A stretch of DNA of 64,000 nt from Vibrio fluminensis (GCF_015278125.1 NZ_JADILO010000019.1:24251-88250); one strand, 5' to 3'. Positions 17,985 to 28,830 are shown, counted from the first letter of the stretch. A program made the numbers and translations. The notes: generated by a model from the sequence alone, not told the origin.

Positions 17985-19241
17985 TCACACTTTGAATGCG
18001 GTAATTTTCTTATCTAACTCTTCAGCGTTTCTCTGCATAATTTCAGACGTTTCGAGTAATTCAGAGACAACGGTCACCGAAGCTTCCACCAGTTCGCGCA
18101 CATTAGTAAGATTTTGGCTCATCTCTTCTGCAACACTACTTTGCTGACCTGCCGCCGTCGCTATTTGGAAGTTCATATCATTAATTTGGTTGACCTGTGA
18201 AACAATGCCATCCAACTCGCTACCCGCATTGGTGACCAATTCAACACCTTCGGCTGCCTCAACGACACTTTTCTCCATCAACTCCACAGCTGAATTTGCG
18301 CTACTTTGCAGTTGAGAAATCATATCTTGAATCTCTACCGTCGCTTGCTGAGTGCGCTGTGCTAAATTGCGTACTTCATCCGCTACCACAGCAAAGCCAC
18401 GACCCGCTTCTCCGGCACGCGCAGCTTCAATCGCAGCGTTCAATGCAAGCAAGTTCGTTTGCTCAGAGATACCTTGGATAGTCCCAACCACACTGCCAAT
18501 CTTTTCAACACTTTCTTCAACTTGGTTTACCGCTTGCGCTGATGCCGCGATATCTTGAGAAAGCTCACTAATCTTCCCAACTGTATCTTGCACGAAACGC
18601 TGTCCAGTTGCCGCTTGGCTCGAAGCGCTCTCTGTTAGTGAAGAAGCATTTTGCGCATGGTCTGCCACAGTTTGTACCGTAGAGGTCATTTCGCTCATCG
18701 CTGTCGCGAGTTGATCGATCTCTTGAAATTCTTCCATTGCCGACTCTTTGGTTTCTGACATGCTCAATGTCATTACTTCCGTTAAGCCAGAAAGTTCTTG
18801 AGAAGAACTCACTTGAGTTTTGATTAGGTCTTGTAATTGAGTTCTTGTTCGCTCTAATTCACGAGCAACATCACCGTACTCATCACGACATTCAAGACGA
18901 ACAGGTGTACTTAAATCGCCACTCGCCATGCGTTTAATGGCTTCATTTAAGTAATTGGTTTGACGTAACATAATTCGTGCAGCAAACAGGAGAACAAAAA
19001 TAAAAACACCAATTAAGGCAATTGTTTGCCAAATTACATCAACCAAGTATGCTTCATAATGTTCTCGTGCGACGGCATCATTACTTGTCGCAGCAAGAAG
19101 TGAGTTGTAGAAGGTTTCAGCGTCCCATAATTGCTTGCCGACGATCAGTAAGGTACTGAACACCATCAGCATGGCCATTTTAGGAACGAGACGAATATCC
19201 GTAATCACTCGTTCCCATGGCTTAAATGCCATTGTCGTCAT
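17985..19241 (-). CDS. Methyl-accepting chemotaxis protein with a very short periplasmic loop
   Basis: A 418-residue chemoreceptor. Membrane segments lie near residues 22-36 and 70-92, leaving only about 35 residues outside, too few for a standard dCache or four-helix sensor. A HAMP domain follows (about 90-145; [20 protein letters not shown]), then a signalling coiled coil whose hairpin tip carries the universal sequence [20 protein letters not shown] near residue 260. Gln/Glu pairs along the helices are likely methylation sites. No CheR-docking pentapeptide is seen at the C-terminus (KKITAFKV). The signal is unknown; the small loop suggests a membrane-linked cue or a partner protein. The gene has its own terminator and is divergent from the channel gene. 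Confidence 0.92.
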   Translation of the reverse strand: MTTMAFKPWERVITDIRLVPKMAMLMVFSTLLIVGKQLWDAETFYNSLLAATSNDAVAREHYEAYLVDVIWQTIALIGVFIFVLLFAARIMLRQTNYLNEAIKRMASGDLSTPVRLECRDEYGDVARELERTRTQLQDLIKTQVSSSQELSGLTEVMTLSMSETKESAMEEFQEIDQLATAMSEMTSTVQTVADHAQNASSLTESASSQAATGQRFVQDTVGKISELSQDIAASAQAVNQVEESVEKIGSVVGTIQGISEQTNLLALNAAIEAARAGEAGRGFAVVADEVRNLAQRTQQATVEIQDMISQLQSSANSAVELMEKSVVEAAEGVELVTNAGSELDGIVSQVNQINDMNFQIATAAGQQSSVAEEMSQNLTNVRELVEASVTVVSELLETSEIMQRNAEELDKKITAFKV

Positions 19242-19344
19242 TGTTAGTTCTCCACTAAGTCATATATTCTTTCTACATCGGCGGAAAGTGCCTTTAAAAA
19301 AGTGGTACTTTAGTATTAGCACCTATAATTATTTCGAGCTTCGT

Positions 19345-20145
19345 ATGAAAAGAAATGATAACAAAGACGAAACCAAGCCGATGAGCTTGCTGTCACTAAT
19401 TCTCTCTTTTATGGCGCTATTTGTGATCTCAGCCCTATTGTTTTTACCAATAAACTCCGAGACACGTCATATTCTTATCGGCTTAGACTTCATTGTTTGT
19501 AGTATTTTTCTTCTACAACTTACGATTGATTTGATCCGTGCCGAAGATAGAGCTCATTTTATGAAAAAGCATTGGATCGATTTCATTGCTAGTGTGCCCA
19601 TGATCGAACCTTTACGCTTCGCACGCATTTTTCATATTTTGCGAGTCATTCTAGTCATTCGCTCTAGCCGAAATATCATTCAGCAACTTCTCAGTAACCG
19701 CAAAGAAACGACTATTGCTTCAATTCTGCTACTGCTGGTTGTGCTTTTGACCCTTGGTTCAAGTGTCATGCTGTTTGCTGAAGGGCACTCCCCTGAAGCC
19801 AATATAAAAACCGGAGGAGATGCGCTTTGGTGGGCACTCGTCACCATTTCCACTGTGGGATACGGCGATCACTATCCTGTGACTGAATTAGGTAAAGTCG
19901 TTGCTGCGGCAGTCATACTCAGTGGGGTCGGATTATTTGGTATGATCTCGGGCTTGATTACGTCAGTGATCACGTCACCCAGCAAAATGCAGGCGTTAAA
20001 AGCGGAGCAGAAGGAAAAGCAGATGCTGATGCTGCTAGAGCAACAGCAAGTGATTCTGCAACGCCTTGAAAAGCTAGAGAGAAAAATGAGTAAGGACATA
20101 GACAAACTGCATCAAGGCTCGTCTCTCAAATCTCTCGACAAGTAA
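19345..20145 (+). CDS. Voltage-gated-type potassium channel protein
   Basis: The start at 19345 (MKRNDNKDETKP) gives 266 residues; the open frame continues 70 codons upstream into the chemoreceptor, which is not credible. Helices near residues 14-34 and 44-63 are followed by an Arg-rich amphipathic stretch at 88-110 (EPLRFARIFHILRVILVIRSSR), resembling an S4. A pore module follows: helix at 122-145, then the selectivity filter TVGYGD at 170-175 and a last helix at 183-208. The C-terminal 50 residues are a coiled coil (KAEQKEKQMLMLLEQQQVILQRL) that could hold the tetramer. No RCK domain is present. K+ selectivity follows from the filter; physiological role unknown. Confidence 0.9.
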   Translation: MKRNDNKDETKPMSLLSLILSFMALFVISALLFLPINSETRHILIGLDFIVCSIFLLQLTIDLIRAEDRAHFMKKHWIDFIASVPMIEPLRFARIFHILRVILVIRSSRNIIQQLLSNRKETTIASILLLLVVLLTLGSSVMLFAEGHSPEANIKTGGDALWWALVTISTVGYGDHYPVTELGKVVAAAVILSGVGLFGMISGLITSVITSPSKMQALKAEQKEKQMLMLLEQQQVILQRLEKLERKMSKDIDKLHQGSSLKSLDK

Positions 20146-20166
20146 CCAGCAGAAAACGCTACGCAT

Positions 20167-20195
20167 AAAAAAAGAGAGCCTAGGCTCTCTTTTTT
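20167..20195. terminator. Bidirectional terminator between channel gene and ygiF
   Basis: AAAAAAAGAGAGCC / GGCTCTCTTTTTT around a TA loop, placed between two convergent stops, with A and T runs on both sides. Confidence 0.93.
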
Positions 20196-20210
20196 ACACC
20201 ATTCATCTGG

Positions 20211-21728
20211 CTATTCTTGCCAATAAGGCTCCGCTTCAATGCAAATTACGCGAGTCTGTTCCATCGCGTGCAAGATTGATGTTTCTTGGCGGAACAACCA
20301 GCGTTCCAATTGTTCACGCTCTTCCCCTTCAAGTCTCTCGACCATCATTTCCAATGGTTTTAAAGTAAGAAGATCATCAATCCCTTGCAGCAAATCAGCC
20401 CATGGTAAACGGAAGCTATTTCGTTCAACTGCATCATATAAACTAGCAAAACCAACGCCAGTGTACAGGTTACGCATCAAGCGATATTGCTGTTCAATGT
20501 AATCCTGAGGAGCCATGACTTTTTCTGGCGGAAACGCTTCCATTAACTCATGCCAAGTACGCTCAAGTTGTTCAACCGAAAAAGGCTGAATATTCTGTGC
20601 CATCGCTTGGCGCGATTTATCATCTAAGAAAGGTTGCCAACCACGAGTTAAGATCCAACGACTTAAATCTAATAGTAAAGCGGTATAGCGAGCAGAATTA
20701 AATTGCGCCAAGGTATCTTCACGTGAAGGCAATTCACGTTGAATCTCACTCAACTCAGCAATTAAGAATTTACGAGCATCAAGTTTACGTAATGCATGCC
20801 CTTTATCTTCTAACAGATCTTCTAAATAGTCATACTGCTTAATCCATTCAAGCTCTTGTTCCAACCATTTAAGTTCCTGACGAATCAATGCACTAGCCTT
20901 ACGAGGTACAATCGCACCATAGATGGTCAAGGTCTGACGAATGAAACTGATAGAGTTCTTTATTTCATGCAGAGCGTCAATCGACTCGCGTTCAGAATAA
21001 ATTTGCTCATGATTGTGCCAGTGAGATAACGCATGCTCTAGTGACGTGATTAAGCAAGACTCAACTGTGTCGTTCTTATCTGTCGCTACCAGCTCCATTG
21101 CCTTTACTTCATCGCCACTGTAGCCAAGTGCAAGACGATAACCACGAGCCGCTTTGCTCAGGTTTCCTAAGCGCATACCACCTGTATCACTTAGACTGCG
21201 CGCCAACGTGAACAACGCATCAGTTTGGCCCGATTTTAGTTCAAGCTCTACTTCGCAGATCGTATCTCTCTCTTCTCCGGAAATAACTTCACCTTGATCG
21301 AAAGCAACTTCCACTTGGCTGCCGTCTGCCATCGCAATGAGCCATTGCTCACGCGTAAAGTTAGTCGAGAAAAGAGGCGATAACTCAGCTTGTAGCGTGT
21401 CGATGTCTTTGCCCATTGGCCAAATATCACCAGGATGCAGAGATAAGTCAGGTTCATTGCCTGTATGTTCAGCATTGTATTCAGGGCGTTGATGTAAACC
21501 AGCAACGACTCGCCCTGCCGTTTTTACCGTTTGAACATAAACCTCATCGAAACGGCGAATGCGCAGACCAATATCATGCTGTCTTAGCCAGTTTTCTGGT
21601 GTATCAAAATAAGTGTTACCCAGCTCACGACAGCTATGCTGAAGTATCTTTGCTTCAGAAATTTTTTGGCGTAAAGTTTCTGAAAAATCTGGAGAAACAA
21701 AAAACTTCAGTTCTATCTCGGTTTCCAT
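20211..21728 (-). CDS. ygiF: Inorganic triphosphatase, CYTH-CHAD domain protein
   Basis: YgiF hydrolyses inorganic tripolyphosphate in E. coli. The chosen start METEIELKFFVSPDFSE shows the CYTH signature ExExK (Glu4, Glu6, Lys8) at the extreme N-terminus, as the fold needs, and gives 505 residues; a further 25 upstream codons were rejected, and GAAAGG precedes the ATG. The CYTH domain spans about 1-205 (YFDTPENWLRQHDIGLRIRR; CEVELELKSG). The CHAD helical domain occupies most of the rest (ALHEIKNSISFIRQTL; LRKLDARKFLIAELSEIQ). The family in E. coli is shorter (about 430). In E. coli it is directly beside glnE; here a chemoreceptor and a channel separate them. Confidence 0.9.
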   Translation of the reverse strand: METEIELKFFVSPDFSETLRQKISEAKILQHSCRELGNTYFDTPENWLRQHDIGLRIRRFDEVYVQTVKTAGRVVAGLHQRPEYNAEHTGNEPDLSLHPGDIWPMGKDIDTLQAELSPLFSTNFTREQWLIAMADGSQVEVAFDQGEVISGEERDTICEVELELKSGQTDALFTLARSLSDTGGMRLGNLSKAARGYRLALGYSGDEVKAMELVATDKNDTVESCLITSLEHALSHWHNHEQIYSERESIDALHEIKNSISFIRQTLTIYGAIVPRKASALIRQELKWLEQELEWIKQYDYLEDLLEDKGHALRKLDARKFLIAELSEIQRELPSREDTLAQFNSARYTALLLDLSRWILTRGWQPFLDDKSRQAMAQNIQPFSVEQLERTWHELMEAFPPEKVMAPQDYIEQQYRLMRNLYTGVGFASLYDAVERNSFRLPWADLLQGIDDLLTLKPLEMMVERLEGEEREQLERWLFRQETSILHAMEQTRVICIEAEPYWQE

Positions 21729-21934
21729 AGTTATACCTTTCAAAGCAGATAGAGACAGGATATTGCTATATTTCGTACTCGGCAAGAGTGAAATATCGCT
21801 CAATTGATGATCTAAAACAGTTTTAATGATGGATTTAATGCGTTACCATGCGCGCCTTTATAGCCATCGCACAACATTTCGCCCGTAAAGGGTGTATTGT
21901 TACTTATGGGTTATATTTAGTAGGTTGAATGACC

Positions 21935-22615
21935 ATGCCAGTAAATACAATTATGGGGTTATTTGCAAAGTCCCCTATTAAGCCTTTGCAGCGTCACGTA
22001 GTGTGCGTTAACGAATGTTGCTCTCACCTAGTTAATTTCTTTGAGGTTTGTGCTCAAGGTGACTGGGAAACAGCATCAGAAATTCGTGCACAAATTTCTC
22101 ATCTAGAGAAAGAAGCGGACGTACTCAAGCGCGAAATTCGTATCAAACTTCCTCGAGGTTTGTTCATGCCTGTAGATCGTAGTGACATGTTGGAACTACT
22201 GACACAGCAAGACAAACTTGCAAATCTAGCAAAAGACATTGCCGGTCGCGTTTATGGCCGCCAACTCGCTATTCCTGCTCCTCTTCAAGAAAACTTTATT
22301 GCTTACGTGAAGCGTTGTTTAGACGCAGCACAGCAAGCTCAAAAAGTGATCAGCGAATTGGATGAACTGCTAGAAACAGGATTCAAAGGTCGCGAAGTTA
22401 CTCTAGTTGCAGAAATGATTAATCAACTAGATAAAATCGAAGATGACACCGATGCGATGCAGATCCAACTTCGTCAACAATTAATGGCGATTGAGCAAGA
22501 TCTGAACCCTATCGACGTGATGTTCCTGTACAAGATTTTAGAATGGGTAGGCGGTATTGCCGATCAAGCACAGCGTGTAGGTGCTCGATTAGAAGTAATG
22601 CTTTCCCGCTCATAA
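21935..22615 (+). CDS. TIGR00153/DUF47 family protein, PhoU-like partner of the phosphate transporter
   Basis: The 226-residue helical protein belongs to the DUF47 (TIGR00153) group, distant relatives of PhoU often encoded next to Pit-type phosphate transporters. Visible marks are the N-terminal NTIMGLFAKSPIKPLQRH, the PhoU-like EKEADVLKREIRIKLPRGLFMPVDRSDMLELL segment, and acidic ELDELLETGF and DKIEDDTDAMQ stretches that could bind metal. It starts a pair with pit, 131 bases downstream, and probably controls or assists that transporter; this role is inferred. The ATG at 21929 two codons upstream is an equally possible start. Confidence 0.88.
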   Translation: MPVNTIMGLFAKSPIKPLQRHVVCVNECCSHLVNFFEVCAQGDWETASEIRAQISHLEKEADVLKREIRIKLPRGLFMPVDRSDMLELLTQQDKLANLAKDIAGRVYGRQLAIPAPLQENFIAYVKRCLDAAQQAQKVISELDELLETGFKGREVTLVAEMINQLDKIEDDTDAMQIQLRQQLMAIEQDLNPIDVMFLYKILEWVGGIADQAQRVGARLEVMLSRS

Positions 22616-22656
22616 ATGTAAGTTAACTCAATAACGAGCACATCTTTAAGACACAC

Positions 22657-22705
22657 CCCAGTTAGGCGATGAGTATTTCGACGCTTAAGGGGTTTTCTCG
22701 TGTTT
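22657..22705 (+). promoter_or_regulatory. Imperfect hairpin between the DUF47 gene and pit
   Basis: CCCC and GGGG arms near 22661-22664 and 22690-22693 enclose shorter pairs (TTA/TAA, CGA/TCG) and are followed by TTTTC. It could be a weak terminator or attenuator limiting read-through into pit. The pairing is irregular, so confidence is low. Confidence 0.35.
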
Positions 22706-22746
22706 AAAATTTGGCTCCGATTATTATCAAACAACTAGGTATTACG

Positions 22747-24006
22747 ATGGATATCCTTGCGAACTATGGCACTGTCCTGATTATTGTTGCGGCCATTTTT
22801 GGCTTCATGATGGCAATTGGTATTGGTGCAAACGACGTGGCCAATGCGATGGGTACGTCAGTTGGCTCCAAAGCTCTGACTGTTAAACAAGCAATCATCA
22901 TTGCGATGATTTTCGAATTTGCTGGTGCTTATCTAGCCGGTGGCGAAGTAACCGATACAATCCGTAAAGGTGTTATTGAAACTTCTCTATTTGCTTCTCA
23001 ACCAGATGTGCTTGTTTACGGCATGATGTCAGCGCTTCTTGCGGCTGGTACGTGGCTACTGCTTGCGTCATATATGGGCTGGCCGGTATCAACAACTCAC
23101 TCAATCATCGGTGCAATCATCGGTTTTGCGTGCGTATCAGTAGGTACAGAAGCAGTAGACTGGAGCAGTGTTCAAGGTATCGTAGGCAGCTGGATCATTA
23201 CACCAATTATCTCTGGTTTCTTCGCTTACGTAATTTTTGTTAGCGCGCAACGATTGATCTTCGATACAGAGAAACCACTGTTCAACGCTAAGCGTTTTGT
23301 GCCTGTTTACATGTTCATCACCACGATGGTGATCGCGCTAGTAACAATTAAGAAGGGCCTTAAACACGTTGGTCTACACCTAAGCAACACCGAAGCTTGG
23401 ATGTGGGGCGCGGGTGTTTCTGCACTTGTTATGATTGGCGGTTACTTCTACATCCAGAAGAAATTTGCTAACCGCGAAGATGATCACGGCTTTGCCGGCG
23501 TAGAAGGCATCTTCAGCGTACTAATGGTTATCACCGCGTGTGCTATGGCATTTGCTCACGGTTCAAACGATGTAGCCAACGCGATCGGTCCACTAGCAGC
23601 GGTTGTATCAACAGTAGAACACATGGGTTCAATTACTGGTAAAAGCGAAATCGTTTGGTGGATTCTTCCACTAGGTGGTTTTGGTATCGTCGTTGGTCTA
23701 GCGACCCTAGGTCATAAAGTAATGGCGACAGTTGGTACTGGTATTACAGAATTGACACCTAGCCGTGGCTTTGCAGCTCAGCTAGCGACAGCATGTACAG
23801 TAGTACTTGCCTCTGGTACAGGTCTACCAATCTCAACGACACAAACACTTGTAGGTGCGATTCTTGGTGTAGGTTTTGCTCGTGGTATTGCGGCACTAAA
23901 CTTGGGTGTTATTCGTAACATCGTCGCTTCTTGGATTGTGACTCTACCAGCAGGTGCATTGCTTGCTGTTGTGTTCTTCTATGCGATTCAGGCCTCGTTT
24001 GGTTAA
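22747..24006 (+). CDS. Pit-family inorganic phosphate transporter
   Basis: This 419-residue, multi-spanning protein belongs to the PiT family, low-affinity phosphate symporters. The two diagnostic signature repeats are present: GIGANDVANAMGTSVGSKALT near residue 25 and AHGSNDVANAIGPLAAV near 270. Each half also has a conserved helix with WPVSTTHSIIGAI or GLPISTTQTLVGAI. The ATG at 22747 (MDILANYGTVL) is preferred over a TTG twelve codons upstream. It follows the DUF47 gene and is followed by its own terminator. Na+ or H+ coupling cannot be read from sequence by eye. Confidence 0.94.
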   Translation: MDILANYGTVLIIVAAIFGFMMAIGIGANDVANAMGTSVGSKALTVKQAIIIAMIFEFAGAYLAGGEVTDTIRKGVIETSLFASQPDVLVYGMMSALLAAGTWLLLASYMGWPVSTTHSIIGAIIGFACVSVGTEAVDWSSVQGIVGSWIITPIISGFFAYVIFVSAQRLIFDTEKPLFNAKRFVPVYMFITTMVIALVTIKKGLKHVGLHLSNTEAWMWGAGVSALVMIGGYFYIQKKFANREDDHGFAGVEGIFSVLMVITACAMAFAHGSNDVANAIGPLAAVVSTVEHMGSITGKSEIVWWILPLGGFGIVVGLATLGHKVMATVGTGITELTPSRGFAAQLATACTVVLASGTGLPISTTQTLVGAILGVGFARGIAALNLGVIRNIVASWIVTLPAGALLAVVFFYAIQASFG

Positions 24007-24062
24007 TCAAATATAAGTCAGTGAAATGTAAGCTGACTGTCATTATTGACTCAAACACGCAG

Positions 24063-24090
24063 AAAGGGAGGCTTAGCCTCCCTTCTTTGT
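24063..24090 (+). terminator. Intrinsic terminator of the phosphate transporter gene
   Basis: AAAGGGAGGC / GCCTCCCTT hairpin with a TTA loop, followed by CTTTGTT. The T run is broken, so efficiency may be moderate. Confidence 0.75.
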
Positions 24091-24174
24091 TGCACCATAA
24101 AAAGAAACTTCATACTATTTGCTCTTCGGGGTTACCCCTTCCCTGAAAGCTTGATGACTGTTAAAGGATTTACC

Positions 24175-24786
24175 GTGAAAAAATTGGTTCTAATGATCTT
24201 TACGCTAATCATTGCAGCACCTTCTGCAATGGCGCAAGATCGCTATATCTCTGATAATCTATTTACCTACATGCATTCAGGTCCGAGTAATCAGTACCGA
24301 ATCATTGGCAGCGTGGATGCAGGTGAAAAAGTAAAACTGCTTTCTACTAATAAAGAAAATGGCTTCAGCGAAGTGGTTGATAACCGCGGCCGTAAAGGTT
24401 GGGTATCGAGCAAATTCGTGACTGCACAAGAAAGTATGACCACGCGTTTACCGCGCCTTGAAAAAGAATTGACTGAAGTAAAAGCGAAATTAGCAAACGC
24501 GAACGAGAATGCTGATAAAGAAAAAGCTGGACTAGTAGATTCTCTGGAAACAAGTAACAGCCAGATTTCTCAGTTGAAGAAAAGCAACTCAGAAATGAAT
24601 CAGCAATTACTAGCATCGCAATCAGAAGTTCGTGATCTGCGCGCTAAGCTAGATACGCAAAAAGATGACCTACTGATGAAGTACTTCACTTACGGTGGTG
24701 GCGTTGCAGGTATCGGTTTACTGTTAGGCTTAATTCTTCCACATGTAATCCCACGCAGAAAACGCTCTCCAGCGGGCTGGGCATAA
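24175..24786 (+). CDS. ygiM: SH3-domain membrane protein, YgiM family
   Basis: The GTG at 24175 is six bases after AAGGA and starts a signal peptide (VKKLVLMIFTLIIAAPSAMA), giving 203 residues against about 206 in E. coli YgiM. The mature part has a bacterial SH3 domain (residues about 20-88; YISDNLFTYMHSGPSNQYRI, GWVSSKFVT), a coiled coil (about 95-165; LPRLEKELTEVKAKLAN) and a C-terminal membrane helix (about 172-192; YGGGVAGIGLLLGLILPHVI) with a basic tail RRKRS. The SH3 domain therefore faces the periplasm. Function is unknown. In E. coli ygiM is next to cca; here gspBA lies between them. Confidence 0.88.
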   Translation: MKKLVLMIFTLIIAAPSAMAQDRYISDNLFTYMHSGPSNQYRIIGSVDAGEKVKLLSTNKENGFSEVVDNRGRKGWVSSKFVTAQESMTTRLPRLEKELTEVKAKLANANENADKEKAGLVDSLETSNSQISQLKKSNSEMNQQLLASQSEVRDLRAKLDTQKDDLLMKYFTYGGGVAGIGLLLGLILPHVIPRRKRSPAGWA

Positions 24787-24796
24787 GCAGATATCA

Positions 24797-24825
24797 ATAA
24801 GGTCACCACTTGGTGACCTTATTAC
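24797..24825. terminator. Bidirectional terminator between ygiM and gspB
   Basis: AATAAGGTCACC / GGTGACCTTATT hairpin around a short loop between convergent genes. T runs are short, so Rho or the A/T arms may contribute. Confidence 0.75.
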
Positions 24826-24832
24826 TTTCTAG

Positions 24833-25618
24833 CTAACCTTGCCAATCATACAGCGCTGGAACTTGGATGCGCTGGTTATCAAACTCGATAACACAAGCTT
24901 GCGGTTCTATCGACACCAACTTCACCCCATCCGCCAGCCAACTCCCCTCTTGGAATTCGGTGTTATTCACTTTCACCCAGCGCTTGTTCGGATTTGACGA
25001 ATAAACATGAGTTTGAAAGTTTAGAGCCGGTAAACGCCCCGCCCACAGATTCGCATCATTCGTTAACAGTGACTGAGCGAACACATCGTCTGACGTTGAG
25101 GCGGATGACTCTGATTCCATTGCTGACTGAAGGAGCTGGGCAACATCAGGTGATAACGTTGAGAAATCAATCCCCTCTAACAAATCATCTTGCTCGTCAG
25201 AAGCAACCGCTGGTCCAGTTTCGGCGCTCGATGATGCATTGATAAGCGCAGCTTCAGGTTGTATCGCTGCTGTTGAAGCGACAGAGGCTGGAATCCTTGT
25301 TACCGGTGCGACTAACTCTCGTTGGGTATCTCGCAAGACTCCAACGTCAGGATAACTCAGTGCTTGGATCGGCTGAGAAAACTCAACGACTTCCACTCCA
25401 CCAACATTCTCCGCTAACCAATTATTCCGCATTTCAATATATGTCATCCCTGAAACAACAAGGGAAGCAGTCATGACAGGTAAGACAACTAAGGCTGCAC
25501 ACTTGCCCCATCCGCCACCAGCTTTAATCTGTTGGGTCGGCTGAAAGCTAGCGTGACGAGAATGATGAGCTTGATACCCTTGCTGCGACTCTTCTAACGA
25601 TTGAATTAAGTTCGCCAT
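24833..25618 (-). CDS. gspB: Type II secretion assembly protein GspB (ExeB-like)
   Basis: GspB works with GspA to insert or multimerise the secretin GspD in the outer membrane through the peptidoglycan. The 261-residue product has a cytoplasmic N-terminus of about 40 residues, one membrane helix (about 41-60; CAALVVLPVMTASLVVSGM), a Ser/Ala/Glu-rich linker, and the C-terminal GspB domain (about 195-261; LNFQTHVYSSNPNKRWVKVN, EGSWLADGVKLVSIEPQACV). Its start overlaps the gspA stop as TAATG, so the two are translationally coupled. The other gsp genes are not in this window. Confidence 0.92.
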   Translation of the reverse strand: MANLIQSLEESQQGYQAHHSRHASFQPTQQIKAGGGWGKCAALVVLPVMTASLVVSGMTYIEMRNNWLAENVGGVEVVEFSQPIQALSYPDVGVLRDTQRELVAPVTRIPASVASTAAIQPEAALINASSSAETGPAVASDEQDDLLEGIDFSTLSPDVAQLLQSAMESESSASTSDDVFAQSLLTNDANLWAGRLPALNFQTHVYSSNPNKRWVKVNNTEFQEGSWLADGVKLVSIEPQACVIEFDNQRIQVPALYDWQG

Positions 25619-27231
25619 TAGATACCCTCCAAAACCGTTAAATGTGGTGCGCTGTCATTCTGAGCTAACCACTCGAGTCGTCTGAGAGTCTTTGCTCCTG
25701 CAATACCATCAACACTCAAGCCTTGCCAACGCTGAAACATACTCACTTTATCTCTTAGATCACTACCGTAAGTGTTCTCAGCGGACGCAGGCAATTCGAG
25801 CACCTTTGAAAGCTCTGCATCTAAACTGATGACTTGATTACCAACTACACCAGGCTTAAGCGTATCCGTCCACAAGCGCTGCCAGATAAGATGATAATCA
25901 CCATGCCATATCTGATTAAGCCAACGGCGTTCGAACTCAACTCGCTGACTATCAATTAATAGCTGCACCCTTTCTGGCGTCGCTCGGTACAACACAGCAA
26001 AACGCGGTTCACCTTTAAACTCTAAGCTTAAGACGACGGGTAAATTACGCTCCAATAATTGGTCGAAATCACCTTGTAAACTCGCACAATCAAATCGAGA
26101 ACTATCACTCGTTTCACACATTTTGTCGACCACAGAGGCACGGTAACCCCACGCATAATAGAGCTCATTTAATCCATCAGCGAGTGATGACGGCCTCTCT
26201 AATAATTCCGCTAATTCACTAGGAAACACCTCTTTGCGCTCCACCACCAAAGGCTGCTCAGGGTAGGTCTGCTGCAGCTGCGCTTGAATTGGCGCAGAAA
26301 TATAACCGGGTAAGTAGAACCAGCTCGCGCTAGCTAATGCCAGACCTAGCGCAGTTGAAGCGGCATACTTCAACTTCTGACTAGCCTGAGGACGCTTGGT
26401 CACATGAGCCTGATAGAAAGCGGGCTGAAAACTCATGACCTCTTCACACGCTTGATTGACTGACTGTGTGCTTGGTTGTTGTTCGCCAACTTGATAGGCA
26501 CGCTTCAATGCCGCATCACACACCAAATTAATCAGGCGCGGGATACCCAAAGTCGCTTGAGCAATGAGCTTTAAGCATTTGGCAGAAAAGAGTTCACTAT
26601 TGCCTCCTGCGAGCTGTAAACGAAATTGGATGTACTTGGCGGTTTCATTACTGTCTAAAGGCAGCAAATGGTAGCGACCAGTAATACGTTGAGCGAGCTG
26701 ACGCAATTGCGGCATCTGTAATTTTTGCTGCAATTCAGGCTGGCCAATCAAAAGTACCTTAAGTAACTTTCTCTGCTCCGTCTCTAAGTTCGTCAGCAAA
26801 CGGAGCTGTTCTAGCACTTCGGCAGACAGGTGCTGAGCTTCATCAATGATAACTAAAGTCTGTTTACCATCACGGTAACTCTCAAGTAAAAACTGTTTGA
26901 TCGTATCAGTCAGTTGCTTAATCGAAGCTTGCTCAACATAAGGTAAGCTAAACTCATCGCAGATCGCTTGTAAAAGCTCTAGGCTAGAAAACGTCGGGTT
27001 GAGAATCGAGCCTATCTGGGTCGAGCTATCGAGTGCCTTCACCATTGCTTTTGATACTGTGGTTTTACCCGTACCAACTTCACCAGTCAGCATAGCAAAG
27101 CCACCACCGTCACCTAGCCCAGCTTGCAGGTGATAAATGGCTTCTTTATGACGCTGACTTAAATAGAGAAAACGTGAGTTAGGAACAATCGAGAAAGGTA
27201 GCTCAACAAATCCGAAATGATGGTTATACAT
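25618..27231 (-). CDS. gspA: Type II secretion ATPase GspA (ExeA-like) with peptidoglycan-binding domain
   Basis: GspA is an inner-membrane AAA+ ATPase that acts with GspB in secretin assembly. From the start MYNHHFGFVELPFSIVPNSRFLYLS (537 residues) it has a Walker A motif GEVGTGKTT near 45-53, Walker B LVIIDEAQHL near 125-134, one membrane helix near 290-310, a periplasmic region resembling the C39-peptidase-like fold (CASLQGDFDQLLERNLPVVL ... HGDYHLIW), and a C-terminal peptidoglycan-binding domain (LRDKVSMFQRWQGLSVDGIA). The frame runs 20 codons further upstream, but family members begin at this Met. It is divergent from cca. Confidence 0.93.
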   Translation of the reverse strand: MYNHHFGFVELPFSIVPNSRFLYLSQRHKEAIYHLQAGLGDGGGFAMLTGEVGTGKTTVSKAMVKALDSSTQIGSILNPTFSSLELLQAICDEFSLPYVEQASIKQLTDTIKQFLLESYRDGKQTLVIIDEAQHLSAEVLEQLRLLTNLETEQRKLLKVLLIGQPELQQKLQMPQLRQLAQRITGRYHLLPLDSNETAKYIQFRLQLAGGNSELFSAKCLKLIAQATLGIPRLINLVCDAALKRAYQVGEQQPSTQSVNQACEEVMSFQPAFYQAHVTKRPQASQKLKYAASTALGLALASASWFYLPGYISAPIQAQLQQTYPEQPLVVERKEVFPSELAELLERPSSLADGLNELYYAWGYRASVVDKMCETSDSSRFDCASLQGDFDQLLERNLPVVLSLEFKGEPRFAVLYRATPERVQLLIDSQRVEFERRWLNQIWHGDYHLIWQRLWTDTLKPGVVGNQVISLDAELSKVLELPASAENTYGSDLRDKVSMFQRWQGLSVDGIAGAKTLRRLEWLAQNDSAPHLTVLEGI

Positions 27232-27314
27232 GACACTAGTCGCTGGGAATTTATTGGTAACGAAAGTACCATTGCCTACTACAATAGGCAATGATGATAG
27301 TGAGTGAGAACAAA

Positions 27315-28644
<1,330 letters not shown>

Positions 28645-28830
28645 TTTGTCTTTTAGAGAACAAGTTGAGTCAATGGTTTTTACTAATTGAGAGTGTGCCT
28701 CAAACCTTACGATCCTCACCCGTGAATTGGGGATCTATCTTAAACTTCACCAAATACAAGATTCCCTACTCGTGCTAACGCACTCTATGGAATGACAAAC
28801 TTAACGCTAGCACTAAATTCGATTCCGTAT

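Noticed and set aside
19135..19344. 70-codon N-terminal extension of the potassium channel
   Set aside because: It overlaps the divergent chemoreceptor gene, and the first channel-like helix begins after the ATG at 19345.
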